Shown here in pieces: positions 1 through 7,631 of a DNA stretch of 64,000 nt; position 1 is the stretch's first letter, and every line of letters starts with the position of its first letter. Origin of the DNA: Chitinophaga agrisoli (GTDB lineage Bacteria > Bacteroidota > Bacteroidia > Chitinophagales > Chitinophagaceae); assembly GCF_008386695.1 (NCBI RefSeq), contig NZ_VUOC01000001.1, positions 1,524,347-1,588,346 of the forward strand, written 5' to 3'. A program made the position numbers and the translations under genes. The notes beneath the pieces were generated by a model. It saw nothing but the letters and a program-made list of their open reading frames with translations. It made no database searches and was not told the DNA's origin.

Positions 1-447
1 CTGGAAGCTACGCCGGAAGCCCTGGCCCTCTCAGAAAGCTTTGAGAATAACCGTGGCAAGCTGCCCTGGCCCGTAACCAGCGGCAATATCATCGGCCATT
101 TTGGTAAACAGCACCATGCCGTAGTAGAAAAGATCAATGTGGAGAACGATGGTATCATTATCGCTACCTCCAAAGGCGCTGCTGTAAAGACCATTTTCCA
201 GGGCGAAGTAAGAAGGGTAATGGTGATACCGGGCAGCGGTTATGTAGTAATGATCCGCCATGGCCAATATTTTACCAACTACGTACGCCTGCGTACCGTA
301 ACCGTGAAAACAGGCGATGAGGTAAGGACCGGCCAGATGATCGGCACCGCCGGTGTGAACGACATTGAGAACCAGGGCGAGGTGGAACTGCAGATCTACA
401 AAGGCGTAGTGAAACAGAACCCGGAACTGTGGATCATGAGAAGATAA
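1..447 (+). CDS. EnvC-like LytM/M23 domain protein, C-terminal part
   Basis: The reading frame is open from base 1 and ends at TAA 445-447, so only the C-terminal 148 residues are present. They form a LytM (M23) beta-domain: a LPWPVTSGNIIGHFG entry strand, then GYVVMIRHGQYFTNYVRL, then a GDEVRTGQMIG turn. The catalytic positions of true M23 peptidases are replaced: the HxGxD strand reads VENDGII and the usual YAHL reads YVRL. This matches degenerate LytM factors such as EnvC, which activate amidases for septal peptidoglycan splitting and do not cut it themselves. The coiled-coil half expected upstream is outside the window. Family is clear; the activator role is inferred from the missing ligands. 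Confidence 0.85.
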   Translation: MEATPEALALSESFENNRGKLPWPVTSGNIIGHFGKQHHAVVEKINVENDGIIIATSKGAAVKTIFQGEVRRVMVIPGSGYVVMIRHGQYFTNYVRLRTVTVKTGDEVRTGQMIGTAGVNDIENQGEVELQIYKGVVKQNPELWIMRR

Positions 448-466
448 CAGTACTTACTGATCATAA

Positions 467-510
467 AAAGAGAAAGTCCGCAAGGTATCATACCTGCGGA
501 CTTTCTCTTT
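467..510. terminator. Bidirectional rho-independent terminator
   Basis: A perfect 16-bp inverted repeat (467-482 against 495-510) with a 12-base loop begins with an A-run and ends with a T-run. It lies between the convergent ends of the EnvC-like gene and bshA and can serve both strands. Confidence 0.9.
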
Positions 511-528
511 TATGCTTAAATATTTTGA

Positions 529-1674
529 TCAATAGCTGGCTGCGGCCGCCGCTTTTTCCCTTACCCTTTCATACAGCGCCTCATACTGCGGCACGATATT
601 ATTGATATGGAAACGGGCTGCCTGCTCCTTAGCATGTTTGCGCATAGTGGCCAGCTGCTGCTCATTGGATAACAACGCTATGGCATGTGCTGCCATGCTG
701 GCTACATCGCCCACCGGGCTTAAGAAACCGGTTTGGCCGTGGATATTCACCTCCGGCAGACCGCCTGCGTCAGAAGAAAGTACCGGCACCTCAGAAGCCA
801 TGGCTTCCAGGGCGGCCAGACCAAAGCTCTCGTATTCAGATGGCAGTATAAACAGGTCGCCAATGGACATTACATCCTCCAGCTGCTCCTGCTTGCCTAC
901 AAAACGCACATCATCGCACAAACCCAGCTCGCGGCACATACATTCAATAGTGGGGCGGTCCGGGCCATCGCCTACCAGCAGCAGTTTGGAAGGCACCTGC
1001 TCCCGCACCCGCTGGAAGATCTTTATTACATCCGGTACGCGTTTTACCTTGCGGAAATTGGATACGTGCAATAAGATCTTTTCGCCGTTGGGCGCAATGG
1101 CCTGGCGGAAATGCGGCAGGTCCTGGCGTTTGAAACGTTCTATATCCACAAAATTGTAGATCACCTCAATATCTTTCTCTATCTGGAAAGACTTGAATGT
1201 TTCTTCGCGCAGGTTATTGGATACCGCCGTAATAGCATCAGATTCGTTGATGGAGAAAGTTACCACCGGTGCATAGGTCTTATCCTTACCTACCAGCGTA
1301 ATATCCGTGCCGTGCAGGGTGGTGATGAAAGGCACAATACGGCCTTGTTTGCTCACGATCTGTTTGGCCAGGTAAGCCGTGCTGGCGTGCGGTATAGCAT
1401 AGTGCACGTGCAGCAGGTCCAGGTGCTGGTTCAGGATCACATCCACCATGGTGCTGCTCAGCGCAGACTCATACGGCGGAAAATCGAACAAAGGATAGGT
1501 GGGCACCTGTACCTCGTGATAATATATATTTGCGTGAAAAGCGTTGAGCCGTACCGGTTGCTGATAGGTGATAAAATGCACCATGTGTCCCTTATCCGCC
1601 AGGGCCTTTCCCAGTTCTGTTGCCAATACGCCACTACCTCCGTAGGTAGGATAACATACTATTCCTATTCGCAT
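529..1674 (-). CDS. bshA: N-acetyl-alpha-D-glucosaminyl L-malate synthase BshA
   Basis: The 381-residue protein is a GT4-family glycosyltransferase with two Rossmann domains. It transfers GlcNAc from UDP-GlcNAc to L-malate, the first step of bacillithiol synthesis in the cytosol. Family marks are the N-terminal MRIGIVCYPTYGGSG loop, LLHVHYAIPHA around residue 90, TTLHGTDITLVG, and the C-terminal nucleotide-sugar site LPSEYESFGLAALEAMA with the EX7E spacing. Length is the family norm (about 380). The ATG at 1674 is followed at once by the conserved N-terminus. No bshB or bshC lies beside it, as is common in Bacteroidota. It is divergent from the M28 peptidase gene. Confidence 0.95.
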   Translation of the reverse strand: MRIGIVCYPTYGGSGVLATELGKALADKGHMVHFITYQQPVRLNAFHANIYYHEVQVPTYPLFDFPPYESALSSTMVDVILNQHLDLLHVHYAIPHASTAYLAKQIVSKQGRIVPFITTLHGTDITLVGKDKTYAPVVTFSINESDAITAVSNNLREETFKSFQIEKDIEVIYNFVDIERFKRQDLPHFRQAIAPNGEKILLHVSNFRKVKRVPDVIKIFQRVREQVPSKLLLVGDGPDRPTIECMCRELGLCDDVRFVGKQEQLEDVMSIGDLFILPSEYESFGLAALEAMASEVPVLSSDAGGLPEVNIHGQTGFLSPVGDVASMAAHAIALLSNEQQLATMRKHAKEQAARFHINNIVPQYEALYERVREKAAAAASY

Positions 1675-1699
1675 GGAATTACATTTAATGAAAGAGTTG

Positions 1700-1795
1700 T
1701 GACAAGTTAGTTTTCTAGTTGTTAGCGATCATGCCTGTAGCAACCACCGCTAACTACTATTTACCGGTAACTAGCTTACCAGCAACCATTTCGCA
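1700..1795. repeat. Degenerate TTAGC/GCTAA intergenic element
   Basis: The spacer between the divergent bshA and M28 genes holds a worn copy of the window's intergenic repeat: TTAG- and GTTAGC-type units on the left, GCTAACTA and GTAACTAGCTTACC-type units on the right. It is more diverged than the copies near 5444, 17063 and 29288, so membership is less certain. Confidence 0.5.
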
Positions 1796-1907
1796 ATTAG
1801 CCCCGCTAAGGTACTTTACAAAATTCATTTACTGTTTACCGTTCAGCCATTTATTTGTAATAACAAGCCTAATTAATTAGTTTTAGACGATAAATCATGC
1901 CTGCTTT

Positions 1908-3287
1908 ATGCTACGTTTTCTTTTGCCTGTATCACTCGTTTTTTCCGTTTCTTTTGCCAGCGCCCAGCAACCTGCAGATGATGCTGCAACGCTGCGCAAA
2001 CTGGCCGATGAAGTGCTGACCCATAGCAATGCCTATGCAAATTTACGAACACTTACCAAAGAGATCGGCGGCCGCCTGGCAGGCTCTCCGCAGATGCCCA
2101 AGGCAGAGCAGTGGGGCCTCAAGGCGCTGCAGGCCGCAGGCGCAGATACGGCCTACCTGCAGGAGTGTATGGTGCCGCATTGGGTAAGAGGCGCAAAAGA
2201 AGAAGTACGCATTATCTCCAAACGCCGCGATTTTGTGCCGCCCCTGCAGGTGCTGGCCCTGGGCAACTCCGTAGGCTGCGGGCCGGACGGTATTACCGCC
2301 CCGGTGCTGGAAGTAGGCTCTTTTGACGAGCTGGAGGCCAAAAAAGACCAGGTAAAAGGCAAGATCGTTTTCTATAACTATCATTTTAACCCAACTTTTA
2401 TTAAGACCTTCTACGCCTATAGCGATGCGGTGATCTACCGCGGCGCCGGCGCCAGCAGGGCCTCCAAATATGGCGCGCTGGCTGTGATCGTAAGGTCTAT
2501 GTCACACGCCGCCAACAATTTCCCCCATACCGGCGCTATGCGGTATAACGACTCTTTCCCCAAAGTACCCGCTGTGGCAATTGGCCTGGAAGACGCCGAC
2601 CTGCTCAGCGATCGTATTAAGGACGATAAGGATATGAAGGTATACCTGCATACCGATGCCCATTTCCTGCCGGATACCATTGGCCACAATGTGATAGGGG
2701 AGATCCGCGGCAGCGAGCATCCGGAAGAGATCATCACCGTAGGCGGCCACCTGGACTCCTGGGATGTGAATGAAGGCGCGCATGACGACGGCGCCGGCTG
2801 CGTACAATCCATAGAGATACTGCGCGCATTCAAGGCCCTGGGCATCCGGCCCAAACGCACCATCCGTATTGTGCTGTTTGCCAACGAAGAAAACGGTACC
2901 CGTGGCGCCCGCAAATATGCAGCAGCCGCCAAAGCCGCCAATGAGCACCATGTTTTTGCACTGGAAAGCGATGCCGGCGGTTTTACCCCCCGTGGTTTTT
3001 CCTTTGTTATGCCGGCGGAGAAAAGGGCTAAGATAACGGCCTGGAAACCCCTGTTCCTGCCTTATGGCCTCTACGATTTTGAAGAAGAAGGCGCCGGCAC
3101 GGACGTTGGCGAGATAAATGAGGCCATGGGTACGCCCATGGGTGAACTTTCCCCCGACTCCCAGCGTTATTTTGACATCCATCATGCCGCATCCGATGTG
3201 TTTGAAGCCGTAAATAAACGGGAACTGGAGCTGGGCGCCTTTGGCATGGCGGGTTTGATCTACATGATCGATAAATACGGATTATAA
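1908..3287 (+). CDS. Exported M28-family zinc peptidase (carboxypeptidase Q-like)
   Basis: The 459-residue protein starts with a signal peptide cleaved near SFASA|Q (residue 20). It has the PGCP/carboxypeptidase Q layout: a PA-type insert at about residues 110-240 and an M28 catalytic core after it. Visible metal and catalytic residues are H281 in GGHLDSWD, D293/D294 in HDDGAG, the E327/E328 pair in ANEENG, D355 in ESDAGG and H425/H426 in DIHHAASD. The full set suggests an active di-zinc aminopeptidase or dipeptidase in the periplasm or outside the cell. The next gene starts 18 bases downstream and is probably co-transcribed. Exact substrate is not readable. Confidence 0.9.
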   Translation: MLRFLLPVSLVFSVSFASAQQPADDAATLRKLADEVLTHSNAYANLRTLTKEIGGRLAGSPQMPKAEQWGLKALQAAGADTAYLQECMVPHWVRGAKEEVRIISKRRDFVPPLQVLALGNSVGCGPDGITAPVLEVGSFDELEAKKDQVKGKIVFYNYHFNPTFIKTFYAYSDAVIYRGAGASRASKYGALAVIVRSMSHAANNFPHTGAMRYNDSFPKVPAVAIGLEDADLLSDRIKDDKDMKVYLHTDAHFLPDTIGHNVIGEIRGSEHPEEIITVGGHLDSWDVNEGAHDDGAGCVQSIEILRAFKALGIRPKRTIRIVLFANEENGTRGARKYAAAAKAANEHHVFALESDAGGFTPRGFSFVMPAEKRAKITAWKPLFLPYGLYDFEEEGAGTDVGEINEAMGTPMGELSPDSQRYFDIHHAASDVFEAVNKRELELGAFGMAGLIYMIDKYGL

Positions 3288-3305
3288 GCTAAGCTATACC
3301 TCAAT

Positions 3306-3704
3306 ATGCGCAGATTCCTTTTTATTGTGATAGGCATCCTGGTACTCGTGGCAGTACTGGGTTTCTCCTACAAATACTATTTCGTGTTTGGCCGCGGCGT
3401 AAAAGCCGGGGAGCTGAACTTTTTTGTACAGAAAGGTTATGTCTTCAAGACCTATGAAGGCAGGCTTATCCAGACCGGCTACAAATCCCGGCAGCCAGGC
3501 TCCATACAGAGTAATGAGTTCGATTTTTCCGTAGTGGATGAAAAAGTAGCGCAGCGCCTCATGACCTGCAGCGGTAAGATCGTGGAGCTGCATTACAAAG
3601 AGTACCTGGGCGCCCTGCCCTGGAGGGGCTTTAGCCAGTTTGTGGTAGATAGCATTGTGGCTATTACCAATCCCAATACTAACCAGAAAGAACCACTGAA
3701 CTAA
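3306..3704 (+). CDS. Membrane-anchored conserved protein of unknown function
   Basis: The 132-residue protein has one N-terminal hydrophobic segment (about residues 3-22) and a small soluble domain of mainly beta character, probably periplasmic. Conserved-looking stretches are GRGVKAGELNFFVQKGYVFKT and EFDFSVVDEKVAQRL. I believe homologues are widespread in Bacteroidota, where some carry the label 6-phosphogluconate dehydrogenase; nothing here resembles that enzyme, which is three times longer. It follows the M28 peptidase gene by 18 bases on the same strand. Function unknown. Confidence 0.75.
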   Translation: MRRFLFIVIGILVLVAVLGFSYKYYFVFGRGVKAGELNFFVQKGYVFKTYEGRLIQTGYKSRQPGSIQSNEFDFSVVDEKVAQRLMTCSGKIVELHYKEYLGALPWRGFSQFVVDSIVAITNPNTNQKEPLN

Positions 3705-3705
3705 A

Positions 3706-3780
3706 TAGCAATTAGCAAATAGCCTTTAGCTGTTAATGATCGAAGCAATGCTTCCTCTTTAATAGCTAAAGGCTAATTTA
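3706..3780. repeat. Intergenic TTAGC/GCTAA hairpin element
   Basis: The left arm (3706-3737) carries units such as AATTAGC and CTTTAGCTGTTA. The right arm (3760-3780) reads AATAGCTAAAGGCTAATTTA, facing it across a core of about 22 bases. It begins just after the stop of the + gene. A partial second copy at about 3860-3885 overlaps the stop codon of the methylase gene that ends at 3877. Confidence 0.75.
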
Positions 3781-3876
3781 TTACGACAGTATATGATTTA
3801 TGGTAAGCCACCACCGTGGTATTGCTACAGTTAACCTTAATTAGCACGCATCTCTTCAGCAGCCAACAGCTCACAG

Positions 3877-4581
3877 CTAAGCGCTGATCAAAAATATCGC
3901 CGGCTTCTTATGCAGCTCCGGCAGCGCGGTTTTCCACTCCTTAATTGTCCTGGTGCGGATAAATTCCTCCGGCCCGGTGATATCCGCGGCAATGCACAAC
4001 AGTGTCTGATCCTTACAGTTGGCTAGTATATCCTTTAACAGCGGGTTGTTGCGGTAAGGGGTTTCAATGAAGATCTGTGTTTGTCCTTTCTTTTGGGAGA
4101 TGGTTTCCAGTTCCCTGATGGTCTTGATACGCTCCGGCGGTTTTACTGGCAGGTAGCCAACAAACTGGAAGTTTTGCCCGTTCATGCCGGAAGCCATCAG
4201 TGCCAGCAGAATGGAGTTAGGCCCTACCATGGGGATCACCGGTGCATTAACGCGGTGCGCCACCTGCACTACCAGGTGCCCCGGATCCGCTATGGCCGGG
4301 CAGCCGGCTTCGCTCATAATACCGATATCATGACCTTCCAACAGCAGTTTTCTGGCCAGGGCAGTATCCGGCGGATGGTTTTCGTGCATCAGGTGCAGCT
4401 GCAGTTCATCAATATTGATGTTCCTGTCCAGCGCCTTCAGGTAACGGCGGGCAGTGCGCTCATTCTCCACAAAAAAGAAACGGAGCGGCCGCACGGTTTC
4501 TGTAATATAGGCGGGGATGGTGTGCAGCGCGTCTGGGCTCAGCACGGTGGGTATCAGGTATACTTTGCCGGGCGCGCTCAT
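3877..4581 (-). CDS. RsmI-like SAM-dependent methyltransferase (tetrapyrrole methylase fold)
   Basis: The 234-residue cytosolic protein has the fold of 16S rRNA 2'-O-methyltransferase RsmI. Marks are GKVYLIPTVLSP at the N-terminus, FFVENERTARRYLK, the SAM loop IGIMSEAGCPAIADPG (about residues 87-102), VPMVGP-type PVIPMVGPNSILLALMASG, and FIETPYRN. It is shorter than RsmI (about 280) and lacks its C-terminal extension, so it may be the RsmI-related paralogue found in Bacteroidota and not RsmI itself. Its ATG shares one base with the stop of the upstream EI24 gene (TAATG), so translation is probably coupled. Its TAG stop lies inside a GCTAA-type repeat. Confidence 0.85.
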   Translation of the reverse strand: MSAPGKVYLIPTVLSPDALHTIPAYITETVRPLRFFFVENERTARRYLKALDRNINIDELQLHLMHENHPPDTALARKLLLEGHDIGIMSEAGCPAIADPGHLVVQVAHRVNAPVIPMVGPNSILLALMASGMNGQNFQFVGYLPVKPPERIKTIRELETISQKKGQTQIFIETPYRNNPLLKDILANCKDQTLLCIAADITGPEEFIRTRTIKEWKTALPELHKKPAIFLISA

Positions 4582-5345
4582 TACAGCAGGCGTTTATCTT
4601 GTAAATGAATGGTGGCCGCTATTACCGCATAGGAAGGCGCCAGCGCCCAGCCTATTATGGGAATGAACATCAGCAGGTAAAATACCATGCCGTTGCCCAG
4701 GGCCATACCCCGGTGCTCTTTGATAAAGGCAATGCTCTCACGCATGTTTAGCCGGTGCCGCTCGCAGCTATAATCCATCATAGAAAAGCCAAAGAAATAA
4801 CATTCTATGAAAAAGCCTATCAGCGGCGTTATCCAGCCCAGTACGGGAATAAACGAAAGCAGGAACAGCAGCAGCAGGCAAATGGTCTGGTACAGCATAT
4901 TCCGGAAAGAGAGTTTAATGCCCCGTAATATATCCTTCAGCAACTGTTGCATGCTAAAGGGAAAATCGCGCCGCTGGAGGATGGCTTCTGTTTTTTCAGA
5001 CAGCCACGCAAACAGGGGAGCGCCCAGTATGAGGAAGAAATATTTGAAATAGGAAAAATAAAGTAACAGTAACAGTATCCGGATAGAAAACCCAAGCAAT
5101 ATAAATACAAAACTTACCCAGCTGCTTTCCAGGTCCTGGATCCAGGTGCGCAGGGGCAGCAGTCCAAAAAGGTATTCCACAAAATCGCCGGAATAGCCCC
5201 ATACAAGATAAATACCTGCAATAAATAACGCGCAGTAGATAATACCGGGTATCAGTATCCAGCGCCATAATTGCTGACGGCTGATGAATTGGTGTGCTTT
5301 TGCGTAAGATTGTATGGCAGCCAGTACTTCTCTGAATGAAAACAA
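4581..5345 (-). CDS. EI24/CysZ-like integral membrane protein
   Basis: The 254-residue protein is very hydrophobic, with about five to six membrane segments, for example LWRWILIPGIIYCALFIAGI, WVSFVFILLGFSIRILLLLLYF and ICLLLLFLLSFIPVLGWITPL. The FFGFSMMDYSCERH stretch after the central segments is typical of the EI24/CysZ family (PF07264), which includes sulfate permeases, though many members are uncharacterised. No ATG is available: the frame opens after a TAA with TTG at 5345, an unusual start. Base composition is more AT-rich than its neighbours. It forms a two-gene unit with the downstream methylase. Confidence 0.8.
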   Translation of the reverse strand: MFSFREVLAAIQSYAKAHQFISRQQLWRWILIPGIIYCALFIAGIYLVWGYSGDFVEYLFGLLPLRTWIQDLESSWVSFVFILLGFSIRILLLLLYFSYFKYFFLILGAPLFAWLSEKTEAILQRRDFPFSMQQLLKDILRGIKLSFRNMLYQTICLLLLFLLSFIPVLGWITPLIGFFIECYFFGFSMMDYSCERHRLNMRESIAFIKEHRGMALGNGMVFYLLMFIPIIGWALAPSYAVIAATIHLQDKRLL

Positions 5346-5443
5346 GGTCCGCTGTTTTTAGTATGACAGATGAATAATGCTGTAAATAACTAAAAATCAA
5401 CGGAACGTTCGTAAAAATATTTTAGCTAACAACCCATTATTAA

Positions 5444-5536
5444 TGAGCTGTTAGCTATTATCCGTTAGCTTTTAGTTATTTCCGCGTTTTAATACTCCTT
5501 AGCTGATAGCTAGCTGCTAAAAGCTAATAGCTGTTC
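5444..5536. repeat. Intergenic TTAGC/GCTAA hairpin element
   Basis: The left arm (5444-5477) reads as GAGCTGTTAGCTATTA and CCGTTAGCTTTTAG. The right arm (5499-5535) reads TTAGCTGATAGC and CTGCTAAAAGCTAATAGCTG. The arms can pair imperfectly around a core of about 21 bases. The element ends against the stop codon of the PorP gene at 5538. Confidence 0.85.
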
Positions 5537-5537
5537 A

Positions 5538-6560
5538 TTAAAACTTAGGACATAATGTTTTGTACTTGCTGTTTTCGCTGGTACGGTGAACGTAGATAAC
5601 TGAGATCTCCATACCACCACGGTAGTTAGAGGCCGGTTTCAGGGTAGACACGTTCAGGTCATAGGTAAGGCCGATATTGAAACCGCCGATCTCCAACCCT
5701 ACATAAGGATTGATGGCGTCTTTCAAACGGTACCAGCTACCCAGGTAGAACATGGTAGGATTATCGTCTGGTACACCGCTGAGGTTAAAACCATACGCCG
5801 CACCGATAGAGGTTTCAGAAGCAGTGCTCTGTTTCATGTACAGGGCGCTGGCATGTATGCGGTTATAACCATTCACCGGGAAGGAACCGCCACCGTGTAC
5901 AGTATACCGGTAGCTGAGCCGGTTATTATCCTGGCTCATAAAGGTTTCTGTGGGTTGGGTGATATGGTAATAGGAAACGCCCAGGTAAATATTGGACGCT
6001 TCGCCAACCAGGCCATTATATAATATACCCACGTTAGGATCAAAATAGGAGATCTTGGGATTGGTGAGCGTTTCGCTGCTGGGTAATCCCGGGTTGTAAC
6101 CATTATTATCAATCTGGTTTTCGAAGATCAGTTTGCTCTGGTCTACCCGTTTCTGCATCCATGCGCCCTGCAGGCCAATGGCCAGGGTATGGTTGCCTTC
6201 CGGATCCAGGCCTTTATGATAGGAAGTGCTGATAGCCACATAGTTGGATACCAAAGCGCCGCCGCCGGTCTTATCATACAATGCCATAATACCCACACCC
6301 CATATATCCGTATAGGATATTACGTTTTTCAGGATGCTGAAGTCTGCGGAAACAGTACCGGTAACATACGGAGTGGCAATGCTTCTCCATTGTGAACGGT
6401 AGTTGCCTGCAATACGGTAATCGCCTGAAAATAAGCCGGTAAAGGCCGGGTTTAATGTCATGGGAGAGGCGAAGAACTGCGAAAAATGCGGGTCTTGCGC
6501 CCTGCTCGCAGGGTGCAAATAAAGAATTATGGTTAATAGTAGTAGTAATGCCTTTTTCAT
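5538..6560 (-). CDS. PorP/SprF family type IX secretion system outer-membrane protein
   Basis: The ATG at 6560 gives 340 residues with a clear signal peptide (KKALLLLLTIILYLHPASRAQ). This start is preferred to a longer frame that adds 22 non-signal residues. Family marks are DPHFSQFFASPMTLNPAFTGL directly after the signal and the repeating beta-strands of a small outer-membrane barrel (GVSYYHITQPTETF, LSYRYTVHGGGSF, NPYVGLEIGGFNIGLTYDLN). PorP/SprF proteins anchor type IX secretion or adhesin cargo at the cell surface. No large cargo protein lies beside it, so this copy is a singleton here and its partner is unknown. Confidence 0.92.
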   Translation of the reverse strand: MKKALLLLLTIILYLHPASRAQDPHFSQFFASPMTLNPAFTGLFSGDYRIAGNYRSQWRSIATPYVTGTVSADFSILKNVISYTDIWGVGIMALYDKTGGGALVSNYVAISTSYHKGLDPEGNHTLAIGLQGAWMQKRVDQSKLIFENQIDNNGYNPGLPSSETLTNPKISYFDPNVGILYNGLVGEASNIYLGVSYYHITQPTETFMSQDNNRLSYRYTVHGGGSFPVNGYNRIHASALYMKQSTASETSIGAAYGFNLSGVPDDNPTMFYLGSWYRLKDAINPYVGLEIGGFNIGLTYDLNVSTLKPASNYRGGMEISVIYVHRTSENSKYKTLCPKF

Positions 6561-6672
6561 AAAGGTTAATACGTTATGGTATAGGATAGGATGAAACACG
6601 TTCACTTTTGCCAGTGTAAGGTACAAAAAGTGGTTAATATTTCAAATTAAATTCATATAACTATGTAACGGA

Positions 6673-7326
6673 TTACTGCTGCAATTTGTTACCGAAGGCC
6701 AGATCCCCGGCATCTCCCAGACCCGGAACAATATAGCCCTTGGCGGTGAGCTCGTCGTCGATATCGCCGGTCCAGATGCTAAGGTTCGGGTTAGTATGGC
6801 GCTGTACGTATTCAATGCCTACAGTGCAGGCAATAGCTACTACCAGGTGGATATGTTTGGGTTTGCCCAGGTCTTCCAGGTGCTCGATGGTTTTTACCAG
6901 GGAGGCGCCGGTGGCCAGCATGGGATCAGAAAGGATCACCACCTGTCCTTCTATGGAAGGACTGGAAACATATTCCAGGTTGATGTCAAAGGAGCCGTCG
7001 CGGTTATGTTTGCGGTAGGCGGATATGAAAGCATGGTCGGCTTTATCAAAATAGTGGAGCACTCCCTGGTGCAGGGCCAGGCCAGCCCGGAGGATGGTGG
7101 CCAGTACTGGCTGGTGTTTAAGCACGCGGCAGGTGGCAATACCCATGGGGGTCTGCACCTCTTTCTCCTCGTACTCAAGGGTTTTGCTGATCTCGTAGGC
7201 AGCTACTTCGCCAATACGCTCCATGTTACGCCGGAAGCGCATACGGTCGGTCTGTATCTCCATACTGCGGATCTCGCTAAGCCATTCGCCCACCAATGAA
7301 TTAGTCTCACTCAGATTGATAATCAT
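6673..7326 (-). CDS. upp: Uracil phosphoribosyltransferase
   Basis: The enzyme converts uracil and PRPP to UMP in pyrimidine salvage. The 217-residue protein shows RMRFRRNMERIGEVAAYE, ILRAGLALHQGV, the PRPP-binding loop VILSDPMLATGASL (about residues 123-136) and the uracil-binding GDIDD...YIVPGLGDAGDLAFG C-terminus. The ATG at 7326 is chosen over one at 7356, because a likely -7 box (TATTTTG, minus strand, 7351-7345) lies between them and would exclude the longer form. It is a single-gene unit. Confidence 0.95.
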   Translation of the reverse strand: MIINLSETNSLVGEWLSEIRSMEIQTDRMRFRRNMERIGEVAAYEISKTLEYEEKEVQTPMGIATCRVLKHQPVLATILRAGLALHQGVLHYFDKADHAFISAYRKHNRDGSFDINLEYVSSPSIEGQVVILSDPMLATGASLVKTIEHLEDLGKPKHIHLVVAIACTVGIEYVQRHTNPNLSIWTGDIDDELTAKGYIVPGLGDAGDLAFGNKLQQ

Positions 7327-7344
7327 TACTAGCCGTTTGGGGGG

Positions 7345-7351
7345 CAAAATA
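7345..7351 (-). promoter_or_regulatory. Probable -7 box of upp
   Basis: On the minus strand this reads TATTTTG, a one-base-shorter version of the Bacteroidota consensus TAnnTTTG. Transcription would start near 7340, about 14 bases before the upp ATG. Confidence 0.5.
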
Positions 7352-7483
7352 CTCAAAAATTTTTAATGTGGCGGGATGGGTAACGGCGCATTGGTATTAT
7401 TTTACCTAACCTCTTTAATCCTTCCCCCAGACTTTTGATACCATTATGTGACTGGTTAAGATAGTATCAGTTCGGACAAGTAT

Positions 7484-7557
7484 AAAAAAGAGCGTATCTG
7501 AAAGTGCGCTTAAAAGTCATGAACGTTGGATGGTGCACTTCGATACGCCCTTTTTTG
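7484..7557 (-). terminator. Terminator of the vWA protein gene
   Basis: An imperfect inverted repeat of about 25 bp (7484-7509 against 7532-7557) is bounded by A6 and T6 runs. Read on the minus strand it ends in CTCTTTTTTATA, a typical intrinsic terminator after the gene ending at 7632. The 305-base gap 7327-7631 also holds a GC-rich hairpin (CGGGG/CCCCG) at about 7566-7583, and otherwise no gene. Confidence 0.75.
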
Positions 7558-7631
7558 GGTACCAGGTCGGGGACAATGCCCCGGCCCGGTTTTTTTAGGG
7601 TCTCCTGATCTTACTAACTAGCCATTAATTA